A stretch of DNA of 64,000 nucleotides, from positions 1-64,000 of the forward strand of contig JANQHK010000025.1 in the NCBI GenBank assembly GCA_028282685.1, written 5' to 3'. This document shows positions 7,714-16,252 of the stretch, piece by piece. The notes under the pieces are model-generated. The model searched no databases and was not told the DNA's origin. It saw only the letters and a list, made by a program, of their open reading frames with translations. Position numbers and translations under genes: made by a program. Numbering within the stretch: the stretch's first letter is position 1; every line of letters begins with the position of its first letter. This DNA is from Phycisphaeraceae bacterium. GTDB taxonomy: Bacteria; Planctomycetota; Phycisphaerae; Phycisphaerales; Zrk34.

Positions 7714-10677
7714 TCAGCAACGCGAGCCGCGCCGCCACCGGCGCTTCTTCTTCGTGTGACCGCCATCATCATTGCCGCGGTCATCTCCGCGTTCGCGATC
7801 GTCACCATCATCGTCGTGCTGGTAGGACGTGCCACAACGGCCGTCGTCGTCACCGCGACCGTCGTCGTCGTCACCGTGGCCACCGCCCCAGCTACCGCAA
7901 TGCGAACCCCACTTCTTGAACCACTTGAACAGGTACCAGAACATGTGGCCGCCGCAGTGGTGGTGCCGGCTCTTGGGACGTTCGCCGAAGTTGTAGTCCA
8001 TGGCCTGGTCGCCGGAGCCGAGCAGGATGTCCACGATCTTGTCTTTGTTGCTGATGGCCGTGCCGCCCAGGTTGCCGGCGGTGTCCTTGCCGTCCTTGTA
8101 ACCGCGGGGCTGCTTGGGCTGATACACCTTGTAGGTGCCGGGCTTGAGGTTCTCAAAGTGGTAGGCGCCGTTCGAGTCGGTGTAGGTGTACTTGCGGATC
8201 TTTTTGCCGCTTTCGGTCGTGCCGTACAGCTTGACCTTCACGTTCTTGATGCCTTCCTCGCCATCATCCTTGATGCCGTCGTTGTCTTCATCGACGTAAA
8301 CGTGGCCCCAGATGCTGGCCGGATCGGGTTTGGAATGGTCACCGTTACGGTAGTGGCTGGAATCGCTGTCGCTGACCTGGCCCGCCGTCACGGTGGCGGT
8401 GTTGCCGTAAACGCCCGGCTTGGGCTTGGGACAGCAGAAGCAGTAGCACCAGCAGCCGCCATGGCGGTCGCCGCCCAGTGCCTGGGCTACGGCGCTGACC
8501 TCGTAGGTCCAGGTTTCACCCGGCGAGAGGATTCCATCGGCGCCGACATCGCTTGAGGCCACAAAGTCCGGCGTGAAATCGTCGCTGGAGTCGCTGGGCG
8601 TGCCGTTGTCATCGACCACCTCGACCTGTTCAAACGTAAACGCCACTTCGCCGGTGTTGGTCACCAAATAGGTCCACGTGACCGTATCTCCCGCGGCAAT
8701 TTCGACCGCGTCCTTCTTCGTATCGGCGTCAACGCCGTTGGTCAGTTTCTCGATGTCAATTCCCTGCACGGGCGGCGGGACCACCGGGAACATGTGCATG
8801 TCCATCGCATCCAGGTCCGGCAGATCAAGGTCGCCCGGATCGCGCGGATCGCCGGTGACCACCGCGGTGTTCTTGATCTTGCCCTCGAGCGTTCCGAGAA
8901 TCAGATCGGCCACCGCACCGCTGCTGAGCAGGTGCACTTCCATCCGCGAGACGTTGTCGGTATTGATCATCACGCGCTGGTAGCTGTTGTTCGACAGGTT
9001 CAGCAGCGGGTTAACGCTCAGCAGAGTGCCGGACGCGTCGTAGGTCTTAATCGTGCCGCCCGGTTCGTTGTGATCGACGTCGATCACCGCGACGGACTCC
9101 ACGGTGCGCGGCGTGTCGAAGGTGAAAATCAATTTTCCACCCCGGGCGTTGTCGTCCGGATCCGATGAGTCGCCGTCTTCGGAGATAATCAGGATGTTGC
9201 CCAGCGACTGGCTGTTTTCACCCGGGGCGCCGCTGGAGCCGCCCGAACCAATGCCCGGACCACCGAAATCGATGTTCGGCGTGCCGAGGTCGGTATCGCC
9301 GCCGGTCGGATTCGCCGAATCGAAGATCATCGCAGGGTGCTTGGTCTGATTGTGCGACGACACCGTAATGCCGGCTCCGAGGAACTCGTCATCGATGATC
9401 TGGCCGGCCGTCAGCGGCGAACCACCGGCATCGGTCTCGAAATCAATCGTGGTGGTCCCGAACGACAGGGGGATGGTGTAATCGGCGGTGACGAGCTTCA
9501 TCTCGCCGGGATTCAGCGTCCCGGTGAACAGCGGATTCGACGGATCGATCAGCGGATCGTTCAACGTGGCCAGATCGATGGGCACGTCGCCGGTGTTGGT
9601 GATCTTGAAGGTGTAAGTGACGATTTGTCCCGGATAGCCCTGGTCGGGGCCGGTCTTCTCCAACTCGAGGCCGGTCGTGAAGAAACCAAAGTCGAGCGTC
9701 GGATCGAACTGATTTGCCGTCAGGGTGGTCTGATCGGATTCCGGCGCCGAGGTGCGGGCGCCATCGCTGTCGACGGCATCGTCGGATCCCTGATTCTGCA
9801 GTGTCGGGAAGAAGTTTTCCAGAGCGCCGCCGCCATTGAAGTTCGTCGAAGCCACGCGGGTGCTGTAGGTGCCCGGGTCCAGCTCGATGAACTGGTAGAA
9901 GCCGGTGTTGTCGGTGGTGGTGGTGCCGATCACCGATCCGCCGGCGTCCAGCAATTCAACCACCACGCTCTCAATGCCCGGCTCGTTATCGTCCTGAATG
10001 CCGTCGACATCCTTATCGTGCCAGACGAAATCACCGAGACCGGCATCGGACTGACCGGTGCCGCCGCGCGTCGAGCCAAGCGTTCCCTTCGCCCCGCCGC
10101 TGAAATCGACGGTGTAATCGCCGGCGTAGGTCGAGCTTTCGCTGGTCATGTTGATGCCCAAGCGGTTGGGATAGAACCCCGCGTCAAACAATTCACCACC
10201 GGTGGGTGTGAAGATGAAGTCGTAAGCATCGGTGGGGCCGCCGGAGTCTTGCGAACCGAACTGGAGAATCTCACCGGTCAGCAGAACGCCCGAATAATCG
10301 ACAACGAAATCACCGTCGACATCGGCCTGGCCGGTAACCACCAGATCATCGCCCGGCACGCCGCCGATCAAATTGCCGGCGTTATCCACCTTGATATCGA
10401 TCAGGAACTGGGCGGGCGAACCATCGGCGTTAACGAAAATAAAGCCGAGGGGACCGCCGACCGTTTGCTGGAAGTTCAGCGGCGTGGCGTCCACGCTCAG
10501 GGCCTGCGCGCTGGCGTCGTAGCTGATCGTGCCCTGGTTGTCATACTCGAGAAACGGCGCTTCGGGCGACACACCAATCAACGTGGTCGACAGTAGCATG
10601 CGCGGCTCGAGACCTTCAAACTGTGGGATGGCGGATTCCGATCGGTTCGGGGTTCTGGTCTGATGGGTATGCTTCAT
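7714..10677 (-). CDS. Large secreted/surface protein with LEPR motif, SdrD B-like and DUF11-like domains
   Basis: The protein has about 987 residues. The N-terminus carries LEPRMLLS at 23-30, the planctomycete LEPR-x-LL-S motif found on large extracellular proteins. Two SdrD B-like (Cna-B-type) beta-sandwiches carry calcium-type DxDxDG loops, one near 215-275 and one near 800-890. Between them lie conserved-repeat (DUF11-like) segments of the form GQIVTYTFKITNTG. A Cys-rich insert CWCYCFCC interrupts one such domain. The C-terminus is strange: a His/Trp-rich patch, then a long Asp/Gly-rich stretch, then a basic end KKKRRWRRG. The start at 10677 is chosen for its AGGAAGG site. An adhesin or matrix role is inferred. 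Position next to the export operon makes it a candidate substrate, unproven. Confidence 0.8.
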   Translation of the reverse strand: MKHTHQTRTPNRSESAIPQFEGLEPRMLLSTTLIGVSPEAPFLEYDNQGTISYDASAQALSVDATPLNFQQTVGGPLGFIFVNADGSPAQFLIDIKVDNAGNLIGGVPGDDLVVTGQADVDGDFVVDYSGVLLTGEILQFGSQDSGGPTDAYDFIFTPTGGELFDAGFYPNRLGINMTSESSTYAGDYTVDFSGGAKGTLGSTRGGTGQSDAGLGDFVWHDKDVDGIQDDNEPGIESVVVELLDAGGSVIGTTTTDNTGFYQFIELDPGTYSTRVASTNFNGGGALENFFPTLQNQGSDDAVDSDGARTSAPESDQTTLTANQFDPTLDFGFFTTGLELEKTGPDQGYPGQIVTYTFKITNTGDVPIDLATLNDPLIDPSNPLFTGTLNPGEMKLVTADYTIPLSFGTTTIDFETDAGGSPLTAGQIIDDEFLGAGITVSSHNQTKHPAMIFDSANPTGGDTDLGTPNIDFGGPGIGSGGSSGAPGENSQSLGNILIISEDGDSSDPDDNARGGKLIFTFDTPRTVESVAVIDVDHNEPGGTIKTYDASGTLLSVNPLLNLSNNSYQRVMINTDNVSRMEVHLLSSGAVADLILGTLEGKIKNTAVVTGDPRDPGDLDLPDLDAMDMHMFPVVPPPVQGIDIEKLTNGVDADTKKDAVEIAAGDTVTWTYLVTNTGEVAFTFEQVEVVDDNGTPSDSSDDFTPDFVASSDVGADGILSPGETWTYEVSAVAQALGGDRHGGCWCYCFCCPKPKPGVYGNTATVTAGQVSDSDSSHYRNGDHSKPDPASIWGHVYVDEDNDGIKDDGEEGIKNVKVKLYGTTESGKKIRKYTYTDSNGAYHFENLKPGTYKVYQPKQPRGYKDGKDTAGNLGGTAISNKDKIVDILLGSGDQAMDYNFGERPKSRHHHCGGHMFWYLFKWFKKWGSHCGSWGGGHGDDDDGRGDDDGRCGTSYQHDDDGDDRERGDDRGNDDGGHTKKKRRWRRGSRC

Positions 10678-10772
10678 GATGACTTCCTTCCTGGGGGAAT
10701 ACTCGTGTTGAAGTTCGCGTTCAGGCACCGCCAGTGAAGCGATGCCGCCGATCGCCGACGAAATCGTAATTC

Positions 10773-10798
10773 AAGCATAACCCACACGGGTTATACTT
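10773..10798. promoter_or_regulatory. 26-bp near-perfect palindrome upstream of the surface-protein gene
   Basis: The arms AAGCATAACCC and GGGTTATACTT flank a 4-nt centre, with one mismatch. It lies about 95 nt before the start of the surface-protein gene and contains -10-like TATGCT on the minus strand. It could be an operator overlapping the promoter. It has no adjacent T-run, so a terminator is less likely. Confidence 0.4.
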
Positions 10799-10910
10799 CG
10801 GTGTTCACTGGTCACTGCCGCGGCGCTGCGGCAAGCAACGCCTATCCGGGGACATGAGCAAACGCTGATCGTTCGCTGCCCTTCTCCCGTCAATCATCAT
10901 CGCGGCGCCC

Positions 10911-11573
10911 CTACGCCGCCATGGGGGCTTTTCGTCTCCGTCGGCCGGCCAAGGCCATCAGTCCGAAGATCGTCAACGAGGCCGGCTCGGGAACCTTGAA
11001 CGTATCCATGGTGGCCGATCCGTCGCTGTCATTGCCGGAAAAATCCGATGTAAAATCGACAAACGTCGTGCTGTTGCCCGGCCGGAGAATCACGCCGATC
11101 GTCGGCGAGAACTCATTGTTCAGCAAACCGGTCTCACTTTCCACCTCGGCGGGCGTTCCGAGAAACTCGAACAGGGTCTGCGAGCCCGTGCCCGAAAAAC
11201 CGAAGTCGGTCAGTGTCGCCGTCAGCAGCGTGCCTTCCAAGAAAATTCCTGGAGGCGGATTGTTAATGACCCGGCCCTGGATGACCAGCGTTCCTCCGAC
11301 AAGATTGCCGTTCTGGTCGATTTCCGCGTCAAGCGTGACAGAGACGCCGCCGCTTGCGGGACCAACCGCCGGGCGCGTCGTCCCATCGCCTTCGGTGTAC
11401 TGGTTCAATGTCGCGGTGACCGAGAAGGCATCGATCGTTGCGTCGTAAGTCGTCGTGATATCCACGCTCGAGTTCAAGTCCGGCAGCATCATCGTCAGAT
11501 TCAAAGGCGCTGCCTGGACCACACCTGCCATCAAAAGGATGGCACAAACACTCAGCCATTTCGCTCTCTGCAT
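10911..11573 (-). CDS. PEP-CTERM sorting-domain protein
   Basis: The protein has 220 residues with a clear signal peptide (about 1-21, ending VVQAA). The C-terminus has the exosortase recognition layout: VPEPAS, a hydrophobic stretch LTIFGLMALAG, then RRRRK. The middle is a predicted beta-rich extracellular domain with no motif I recognise. PEP-CTERM proteins are exported by Sec and then processed by an exosortase at the membrane; no exosortase gene lies in this window. A GGGAGC ribosome binding site precedes the ATG. The gene has its own unit, with about 180 nt to the next gene downstream. Confidence 0.88.
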   Translation of the reverse strand: MQRAKWLSVCAILLMAGVVQAAPLNLTMMLPDLNSSVDITTTYDATIDAFSVTATLNQYTEGDGTTRPAVGPASGGVSVTLDAEIDQNGNLVGGTLVIQGRVINNPPPGIFLEGTLLTATLTDFGFSGTGSQTLFEFLGTPAEVESETGLLNNEFSPTIGVILRPGNSTTFVDFTSDFSGNDSDGSATMDTFKVPEPASLTIFGLMALAGRRRRKAPMAA

Positions 11574-12042
11574 CGGGTTGCTCCCTCGCTCAAAGTGACC
11601 GGATCGTTACGTCCTGCCGTGACTCCCACAGTGCGCAGACGTGACTTCTTTTTCTACCCTCTGCCCGGCGACATCGCCGAACACATGCTCAATTAATATA
11701 CCACTACGCAAACGTAATACAAGATTGTCGACAAGAAAAAATAGAGTTAACGAAATATCAATGGTGCACTACGGCGTTTAGAGGGTCTTCCTGATTTTTC
11801 AAAATTGCCCAAATTGACAATTATTTTTTCTTAAACTTCTTATCGCATGCATGGCATCAATATCGGACTTAAATGAGTAGAACACAAGAAATGCGGGTAT
11901 ACGTACACCGGGAATACCCCTGAGAAAACACGGCAAAAACATGGCGACACCAAATTGTAGATATCATTACCGTATTATGGTTAATCCATTCTTACGCATA
12001 GAACATGCCGGGTTAAAATTTTGCAAGTGGCTCCATCCAAGT
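11574..12042. other. AT-rich intergenic block without a recognisable gene
   Basis: About 470 nt between the PEP-CTERM gene and the tRNA-Ala terminator hold no convincing reading frame. From about 11690 the base composition is far richer in A and T than the flanking genes. It includes poly-T/poly-A stretches near 11750 and 11820. I do not recognise any RNA family here. It may contain the PEP-CTERM promoter and remnants of transferred DNA. Confidence 0.5.
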
Positions 12043-12072
12043 AAAAAACCGCTGTCATTTCCATGACAACGG
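12043..12072 (-). terminator. Terminator after tRNA-Ala
   Basis: The minus strand reads the hairpin CCGTTGTCAT-GGAA-ATGACAGCGG followed by six T. It begins about 10 nt past the 3' end of the tRNA and is a textbook Rho-independent terminator for it. Confidence 0.75.
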
Positions 12073-12082
12073 TGCGGGAAAA

Positions 12083-12155
12083 TGGAGCGGACCGGGATCG
12101 AACCGGCAACCCCCAGCTTGCAAAGCTGGTGCTCTCCCAATTGAGCTACCGCCCC
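12083..12155 (-). tRNA. tRNA-Ala (anticodon TGC)
   Basis: The minus strand folds into a complete 73-nt cloverleaf. The acceptor stem pairs GGGGCGG with CCGCTCC (one G-U), the anticodon loop is TTTGCAA with anticodon TGC, and the T-loop is TTCGATC. The discriminator base is A. The 3' CCA is not encoded. A terminator follows directly. Confidence 0.97.
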
Positions 12156-12244
12156 GGCAAATCTTGAGTCCCAAAGCTTGAGGCTTGAGGGGAACGAAGC
12201 ATGCCAGCATGCTGCACCTCAGGCCTCAAGCATCAAGCCAATCA

Positions 12245-12712
12245 TTACGTTGTTGTGGCCTGCTCGTGCGCCCCGATAAGTTGGTAAACCTGCTGCGGTG
12301 AATCGGCGGACATCATCTCCGCACGGAACCCGTTGTCGGTCATCATCCGGGAAATCTGCGCCAGCGCCTGGATGTGCGGACCGGTCTGGTCGGCCGGGCT
12401 GATCAACAAGATGACCAGGTTGACCGGTCGGCCGTCGATCGAATTGAAATCAATCGGTTGCGCGGGCTTGCCAATGGCCATGGCCAGGGACTGGCAGCAC
12501 GCGCTCTTGCCGTGGGGGATGGCCAAGCCGTGCCCGATTCCGGTGGTGCGCGTTTCTTCGCGATGCCAGACGGCCTGCTTGATTTCATCGACCTGGCTGA
12601 TCATCTGGTTCCGGGCCAGCAGATCCACCAATTCAAAGATCACCGCCTGCTTGCCTGTGGCTTCCAGCGGTACTTTGACGCATTCGGGTTGAAGAATTTC
12701 GGTCAGGCGCAT
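12245..12712 (-). CDS. PTS EIIA-type (PtsN-like) phosphotransfer protein
   Basis: The protein has 155 residues and one domain of the fructose/mannitol-type EIIA fold (PTS_EIIA_2). The phospho-accepting histidine is in GIGHGLAIPHGK, at His67. The family takes phosphate from HPr or NPr. Stand-alone PtsN-like members mostly regulate nitrogen, potassium or stress responses instead of transporting sugar. No EIIB/EIIC permease is nearby, which favours the regulatory type. No clear Shine-Dalgarno precedes the ATG. The gene is divergent from the UbiA-type gene. Confidence 0.9.
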   Translation of the reverse strand: MRLTEILQPECVKVPLEATGKQAVIFELVDLLARNQMISQVDEIKQAVWHREETRTTGIGHGLAIPHGKSACCQSLAMAIGKPAQPIDFNSIDGRPVNLVILLISPADQTGPHIQALAQISRMMTDNGFRAEMMSADSPQQVYQLIGAHEQATTT

Positions 12713-12881
12713 GCCGTTACTCGGCAGGAAAGTTCAGATTCAGGCGGGGATGGAGCGATGCGCTCCGGGCCGCAGGTGGAATCTGGTATGCTAATGGTTT
12801 GGGCGATCCGGATCAAGGCATATATCCGTAATATCGACCGCTTCCGGCCCCGAATCCAACCGGACGCACGAGGCGCAGGCG

Positions 12882-13892
12882 ATGCCCGACAGCCGACGGA
12901 TCATCGTGTCCATGATGCAACTGACGCGTATCGCGTTGGTCTTCACCGCGATCTCCAACGCGTGGATGGTGATTCTGTTTTCCCGCGGGGCGACCGCCGA
13001 CGCGTTTGCCGAATCGATCGCCGACCTGCCCCCGGTCTGGGCGCTGGCGCTGGCGGCGGGCGTGGCGGCGGGCATGTATGTCTTCGGGATGACGCTCAAC
13101 GACCTGCTCGATGCGCGGCGCGACAAACTCTTTGCCCCCAATCGACCGCTGCCCTCCGGTCGGTTGACGGTGACCACGGCGATTGTGCTGTCGGTCGGTT
13201 CGCTGCTGGGTGCGATGATCTGTTCGGTGCCGTTGGGTCGCATGAGCACGATGCTCTGCCTGGGCTGCGCGATGCTGGTGTTGTTCTACGATGCGGCGGG
13301 CAAGTACATCCCCGCGGCGGGACTGGTCCTGCTGGGGCTGATCCGCGGCACCCACATGATGATCTTCAACCCGGAGTTGGCTTTCGGCTGGCCGGTCTGG
13401 TTGACGATGACGCACGTGATCGCAATCAGCGCCGTCTGCTACGTGCTGGAGCGCAAGCGACCCCGCCTGACCGCGCTGGGCATGGCGGGCGTGGTGGCGG
13501 GCTGGGGATTCTGGTCGATGGTGCTGATCGGCGTGATGGCGTGGCGCGAAGGATTGACCTTGAACATCCCCGGCCTCTGGCTGGGTCCGGCGATCACCAC
13601 GCTCGGTTTCGCGGCTTTGTGGATGTGGCGCATCAAGCCGATCAAGGACAGCCGCCTGGCCGGTCGCGCCCTGATGAAACTGGGGCTGTGCTGGTTGATC
13701 GTGCACGATGCCGGCTGGCTGGCGGCGGCGGGTCTGTGGTGGCAGGCCCTGCTGGTCAGCGCGCTATTGCTGCCGGCGTGGGGATCGATGGCGCTGATCC
13801 GCTGGATGAATGAAACGCTGGAGCAACCCGGCCAATTCCTCTCCGACTCCAACCCAACAGCGCAACGCGGCGAATTGCCGCCGCGGCGGTGA
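12882..13892 (+). CDS. UbiA-family prenyltransferase
   Basis: This integral membrane protein has 336 residues and about eight to nine predicted helices. The prenyl-diphosphate/Mg-binding motif NDLLDARRD is at 73-81 and is followed by NRPLPSGR, the typical UbiA-superfamily signature. The second region (FYDAAGKYI) is weaker than in UbiA itself, where an Asp-rich motif is usual. Members attach isoprenoid chains to aromatic or other acceptors in quinone, tocopherol, heme or lipid pathways. The acceptor cannot be told from the sequence, and no quinone genes lie nearby. An in-frame ATG pair at 12912-12917 is an alternative start. The last 35 residues are hydrophilic and Pro/Arg-rich. Confidence 0.85.
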   Translation: MPDSRRIIVSMMQLTRIALVFTAISNAWMVILFSRGATADAFAESIADLPPVWALALAAGVAAGMYVFGMTLNDLLDARRDKLFAPNRPLPSGRLTVTTAIVLSVGSLLGAMICSVPLGRMSTMLCLGCAMLVLFYDAAGKYIPAAGLVLLGLIRGTHMMIFNPELAFGWPVWLTMTHVIAISAVCYVLERKRPRLTALGMAGVVAGWGFWSMVLIGVMAWREGLTLNIPGLWLGPAITTLGFAALWMWRIKPIKDSRLAGRALMKLGLCWLIVHDAGWLAAAGLWWQALLVSALLLPAWGSMALIRWMNETLEQPGQFLSDSNPTAQRGELPPRR

Positions 13893-13959
13893 GAGACACC
13901 TTCTGTCTTATGTACTTCCTGGCCCCCGGTGAACACCCCGGCGGCCGTGGGGCCACGGG

Positions 13960-14104
13960 AATGACCAAAATCCAAGCATCAATGGCAAAGGAAGCACCAA
14001 GGACGAACGACCAAGTATGAGCGCAGAACGTGACCCACTGTTCTGCTTTGAACCTTGGTGATTGAACCTTACTTTGCCATTGGCGCTTAGTGGCTTGATT
14101 CTTT
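13960..14104. repeat. Intergenic inverted-repeat element (CAATGGCAAAG / CTTTGCCATTG arms)
   Basis: The left arm (about 13970-14005) contains CAATGGCAAAG and CACCAAGG. The right arm (about 14055-14104) contains CCTTGGTG and CTTTGCCATTG in mirrored order, with a small central hairpin CAGAAC...GTTCTG. The element fills the gap between convergent genes and has lower GC than either. It resembles short non-coding palindromic repeats dispersed in planctomycete intergenic regions; that kinship is from memory. Confidence 0.6.
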
Positions 14105-14147
14105 TTTGGCGGCGCGCCGATCCGGGTGTATTCACTCGGGCAAATGC

Positions 14148-14987
14148 TTAATTCCACCCAAGCGTATAGAACACGGCGGTGAACAGCAGGTCGGCGAAGA
14201 TGATGGAGACGATGGAGTGGACGACGGTGGTGGTGGTGGCGCGACCGACGCCGGCCGCCCCGCCGCTGACGCGTAGGCCGTTGTAGCAGGCGATCAGGCC
14301 GATGAGCATGCCGAACACGCCGGCCTTGGCCAAGCCGGTGAACACATCGGCCGCACCGACGGAACCGATGGTGTAGGCCTTATAAACCGACCATTGGATA
14401 TCGAGCAGTCCCACGCCCATCGCCGCCCCGGCCAGCAGCGCCGTGATGTCGGCGATCACCGCCAGCACCAGCATTGACAGCACCGTTGCTAACACGCGCG
14501 GCACCACGAGAAAACGCACCGGATTGAGCGCCATCGATTCCATGGCCTCGATCTCTTCGCCCACGACCATCGTGCCCAGTTCCGCGGCGATCGACGCCCC
14601 GGCGAAACCGGTCAGCACGATCGCGCTGATCAGCGGGCCCAACTCGCGCAACACGGCAATGGCGTTGATCGTCGAGACGCGGTTGACCATGCCGAAGTCC
14701 GCCAGCGGCGGCGCCATCTGCAACACCATGATCAGCCCGATACAACCGCTGACCAGCATGATGATGCCCGTGGAGCGCAGCCCCAGACGCACCAGTTGCG
14801 CGAAGAAGGCGCTGCGTCCGAAGCGCACGCGCTTCTGCACCAGCGCGCGGTAGTTCCATCCAAACACATTCAGCAACAGCCGCACGAGCCCGCCAAGGTA
14901 TTCGAGAATGCGCACGACCGGTGCGCCGAGCCGCTGCAGCAACGCGGCAAGGTGATGGGTTCGGGATGGACTGTTCTGTTCGGTCAT
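14148..14987 (-). CDS. MlaE-type ABC transporter permease
   Basis: The protein has 279 residues with five to six predicted membrane helices. It carries the family core GPLISAIVLTGFAGASIAAE and the conserved segment MESMALNPVRFLVVPR. MlaE permeases work with an MlaF ATPase, an MlaD substrate-binding protein and a STAS protein (MlaB) to move phospholipids between membranes. Here the ATPase and MlaD genes are absent from the window. The gene follows a STAS protein gene by 2 nt, so they are translationally coupled. That STAS protein could act as MlaB-like partner or as an anti-anti-sigma factor. Confidence 0.9.
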   Translation of the reverse strand: MTEQNSPSRTHHLAALLQRLGAPVVRILEYLGGLVRLLLNVFGWNYRALVQKRVRFGRSAFFAQLVRLGLRSTGIIMLVSGCIGLIMVLQMAPPLADFGMVNRVSTINAIAVLRELGPLISAIVLTGFAGASIAAELGTMVVGEEIEAMESMALNPVRFLVVPRVLATVLSMLVLAVIADITALLAGAAMGVGLLDIQWSVYKAYTIGSVGAADVFTGLAKAGVFGMLIGLIACYNGLRVSGGAAGVGRATTTTVVHSIVSIIFADLLFTAVFYTLGWN

Positions 14988-14989
14988 GT

Positions 14990-15331
14990 TCAGGCGGACG
15001 TGGCTTTTTCGCGGTCGTCGACGATGGTGAAAACCTGATCGAGCCGGGCGATTTCAAAGATGCTGCGCACCTTGGGCTGAAGCTGGCAGAGGATCATAAG
15101 CCCGCCGTGCGCGCGCTGTTTCTGCAGGGCTTCGACGAGCGTGGCCACGCCGGAACTGTCCATGTAGGGCACGTTGCTCAGATCGACGACCAACCGCGCC
15201 GGTTTGCGCTGGATATGGCGCATGAGGGCGGAGCGCACCGCGGGAGACTGGGAAAGATCGATTTCGCCGCCGAGCGCCAGGCAGATGCCGTCATCGAGTG
15301 TCTGCTCATCGCAAATGATTTCGTTGCTCAT
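14990..15331 (-). CDS. STAS-domain protein (anti-sigma factor antagonist type)
   Basis: The protein has 113 residues and one STAS domain. The conserved loop is VPYMDSSGVATLVEAL, with the Ser pair that partner-switching kinases phosphorylate (residues near 59-60). It lies 2 nt after the RsbW-like kinase gene and 2 nt before the MlaE permease gene. The kinase neighbour points to an RsbV-like partner; the permease neighbour points to an MlaB-like partner. The start is the ATG at 15331, preceded by AGGTTG. A longer in-frame opening runs into the kinase gene and is rejected. Confidence 0.9.
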   Translation of the reverse strand: MSNEIICDEQTLDDGICLALGGEIDLSQSPAVRSALMRHIQRKPARLVVDLSNVPYMDSSGVATLVEALQKQRAHGGLMILCQLQPKVRSIFEIARLDQVFTIVDDREKATSA

Positions 15332-15333
15332 GG

Positions 15334-15792
15334 TCAACCTGTTTTCTTGCTGGGGGCGGTTTGCTGCTCGCCCGGGTGGCAATATCGGATCATTTCCAGG
15401 CGCATCCCGCCGTCGGGCCGGGGGGTGTACTGCACCTCGTCCATGGCGGACTTGATGATGTGCACGCCCAGTCCGCCGGGGCGCACGTCTTCCAGGTTGC
15501 GCCCGCAAATGGTATCAGGTTCAACCTGTCTGGCGCGATCCTCGATCACGATGCGCATGCCGGGCGGATCGTCCATGCGCCCGATGTGCACCCAGATCGG
15601 CCGATCGGTCGCGCCTTCGTAGCCGTGGCGGATGATGTTGGTCATCGCCTCGTCGACAGCCAGCGTGATGCGCGTGCAATCCTCTTCGTCAAAGCCCAGC
15701 TTCTCGACCAGTCTGGCCACGGCCAGACGCACCACGCACAGGTAGTGGGGATCGCTGTTCAGCTGCAGTTGCATGATGTTCGCTTCGTCCAT
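15334..15792 (-). CDS. RsbW-like ATP-binding anti-sigma / serine-protein kinase
   Basis: The protein has 152 residues of the HATPase_c_2 (RsbW/SpoIIAB) type. The N-box is in LAVDEAMTNIIRHGY and the G-box in PGGLGVHIIKSAMDEV. Such kinases bind a sigma factor or other partner and phosphorylate a STAS antagonist. The STAS gene 2 nt downstream is the likely substrate, and the HEAT lipoprotein gene lies 8 nt upstream. No sigma factor gene is adjacent, so the final target is unknown. Confidence 0.88.
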   Translation of the reverse strand: MDEANIMQLQLNSDPHYLCVVRLAVARLVEKLGFDEEDCTRITLAVDEAMTNIIRHGYEGATDRPIWVHIGRMDDPPGMRIVIEDRARQVEPDTICGRNLEDVRPGGLGVHIIKSAMDEVQYTPRPDGGMRLEMIRYCHPGEQQTAPSKKTG

Positions 15793-15800
15793 GGCGTCGT

Positions 15801-16163
15801 TTACGGTTGTCGTCCTGCCTGAAGGGATTGCTGCAACCGCCCCGATTCCCAGGCCTGCACCCAGCGCTGTATGGCCTGCCTCCTCTGGTGCGGCGGCGCG
15901 TAGGGCGAATAGTCCATGCGCCGGCCGGTGATGCGCTCCAGGGCGTTGATCGCGTACATCCGGACGGCCGGATCGTCGCTGTTCAATTGCTCGATCAGGT
16001 GAGGCACGGCGTCGGCGTCGCGCGCCTGCCCGGCGTCATGGATGGCGTAAAGCTTGGCGGCGGGATTGGGTGAATCGAATCCCCCTTCTTCGGCGCGCGG
16101 GGCGCAGGCAGGGATCGCCGCGGTCAGGGCGAGTATCGCAATCGGCATCCAAACCATGCGCAT
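15801..16163 (-). CDS. HEAT-repeat lipoprotein
   Basis: The protein has about 120 residues. The N-terminus is a lipoprotein signal with lipobox IPAC near residue 20. Residues 40-85 form a HEAT/armadillo-like repeat (DADAVPHLIEQLNSDDPAVR, then YAINALERITG). It heads the operon with the RsbW-like, STAS and MlaE genes. The ATG at 16163 is chosen because a TAAGAT hexamer ends 7 nt before it, the leaderless arrangement seen elsewhere in this window. A role as an envelope-side partner of the switch proteins is possible but not shown. Confidence 0.75.
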   Translation of the reverse strand: MRMVWMPIAILALTAAIPACAPRAEEGGFDSPNPAAKLYAIHDAGQARDADAVPHLIEQLNSDDPAVRMYAINALERITGRRMDYSPYAPPHQRRQAIQRWVQAWESGRLQQSLQAGRQP

Positions 16164-16252
16164 GACGTGTATCTTATGGTGGTTGAAGCCGCCATGCCAT
16201 ATGGACCGCCCCACGATCGCACAGTATCATACGCGGTTTCGGATTTCCGCCC

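Noticed and set aside
9337-10596. Frame of about 420 codons antisense to the large surface protein
   Set aside because: The sense frame has recognisable motifs (LEPRMLLS, SdrD-type DxDxDG loops); the antisense product does not.
12374-13813. Long plus-strand frame over the PTS IIA and UbiA region
   Set aside because: It covers two real genes in different frames and gives a Gly/Arg/Asp-rich product without motifs.
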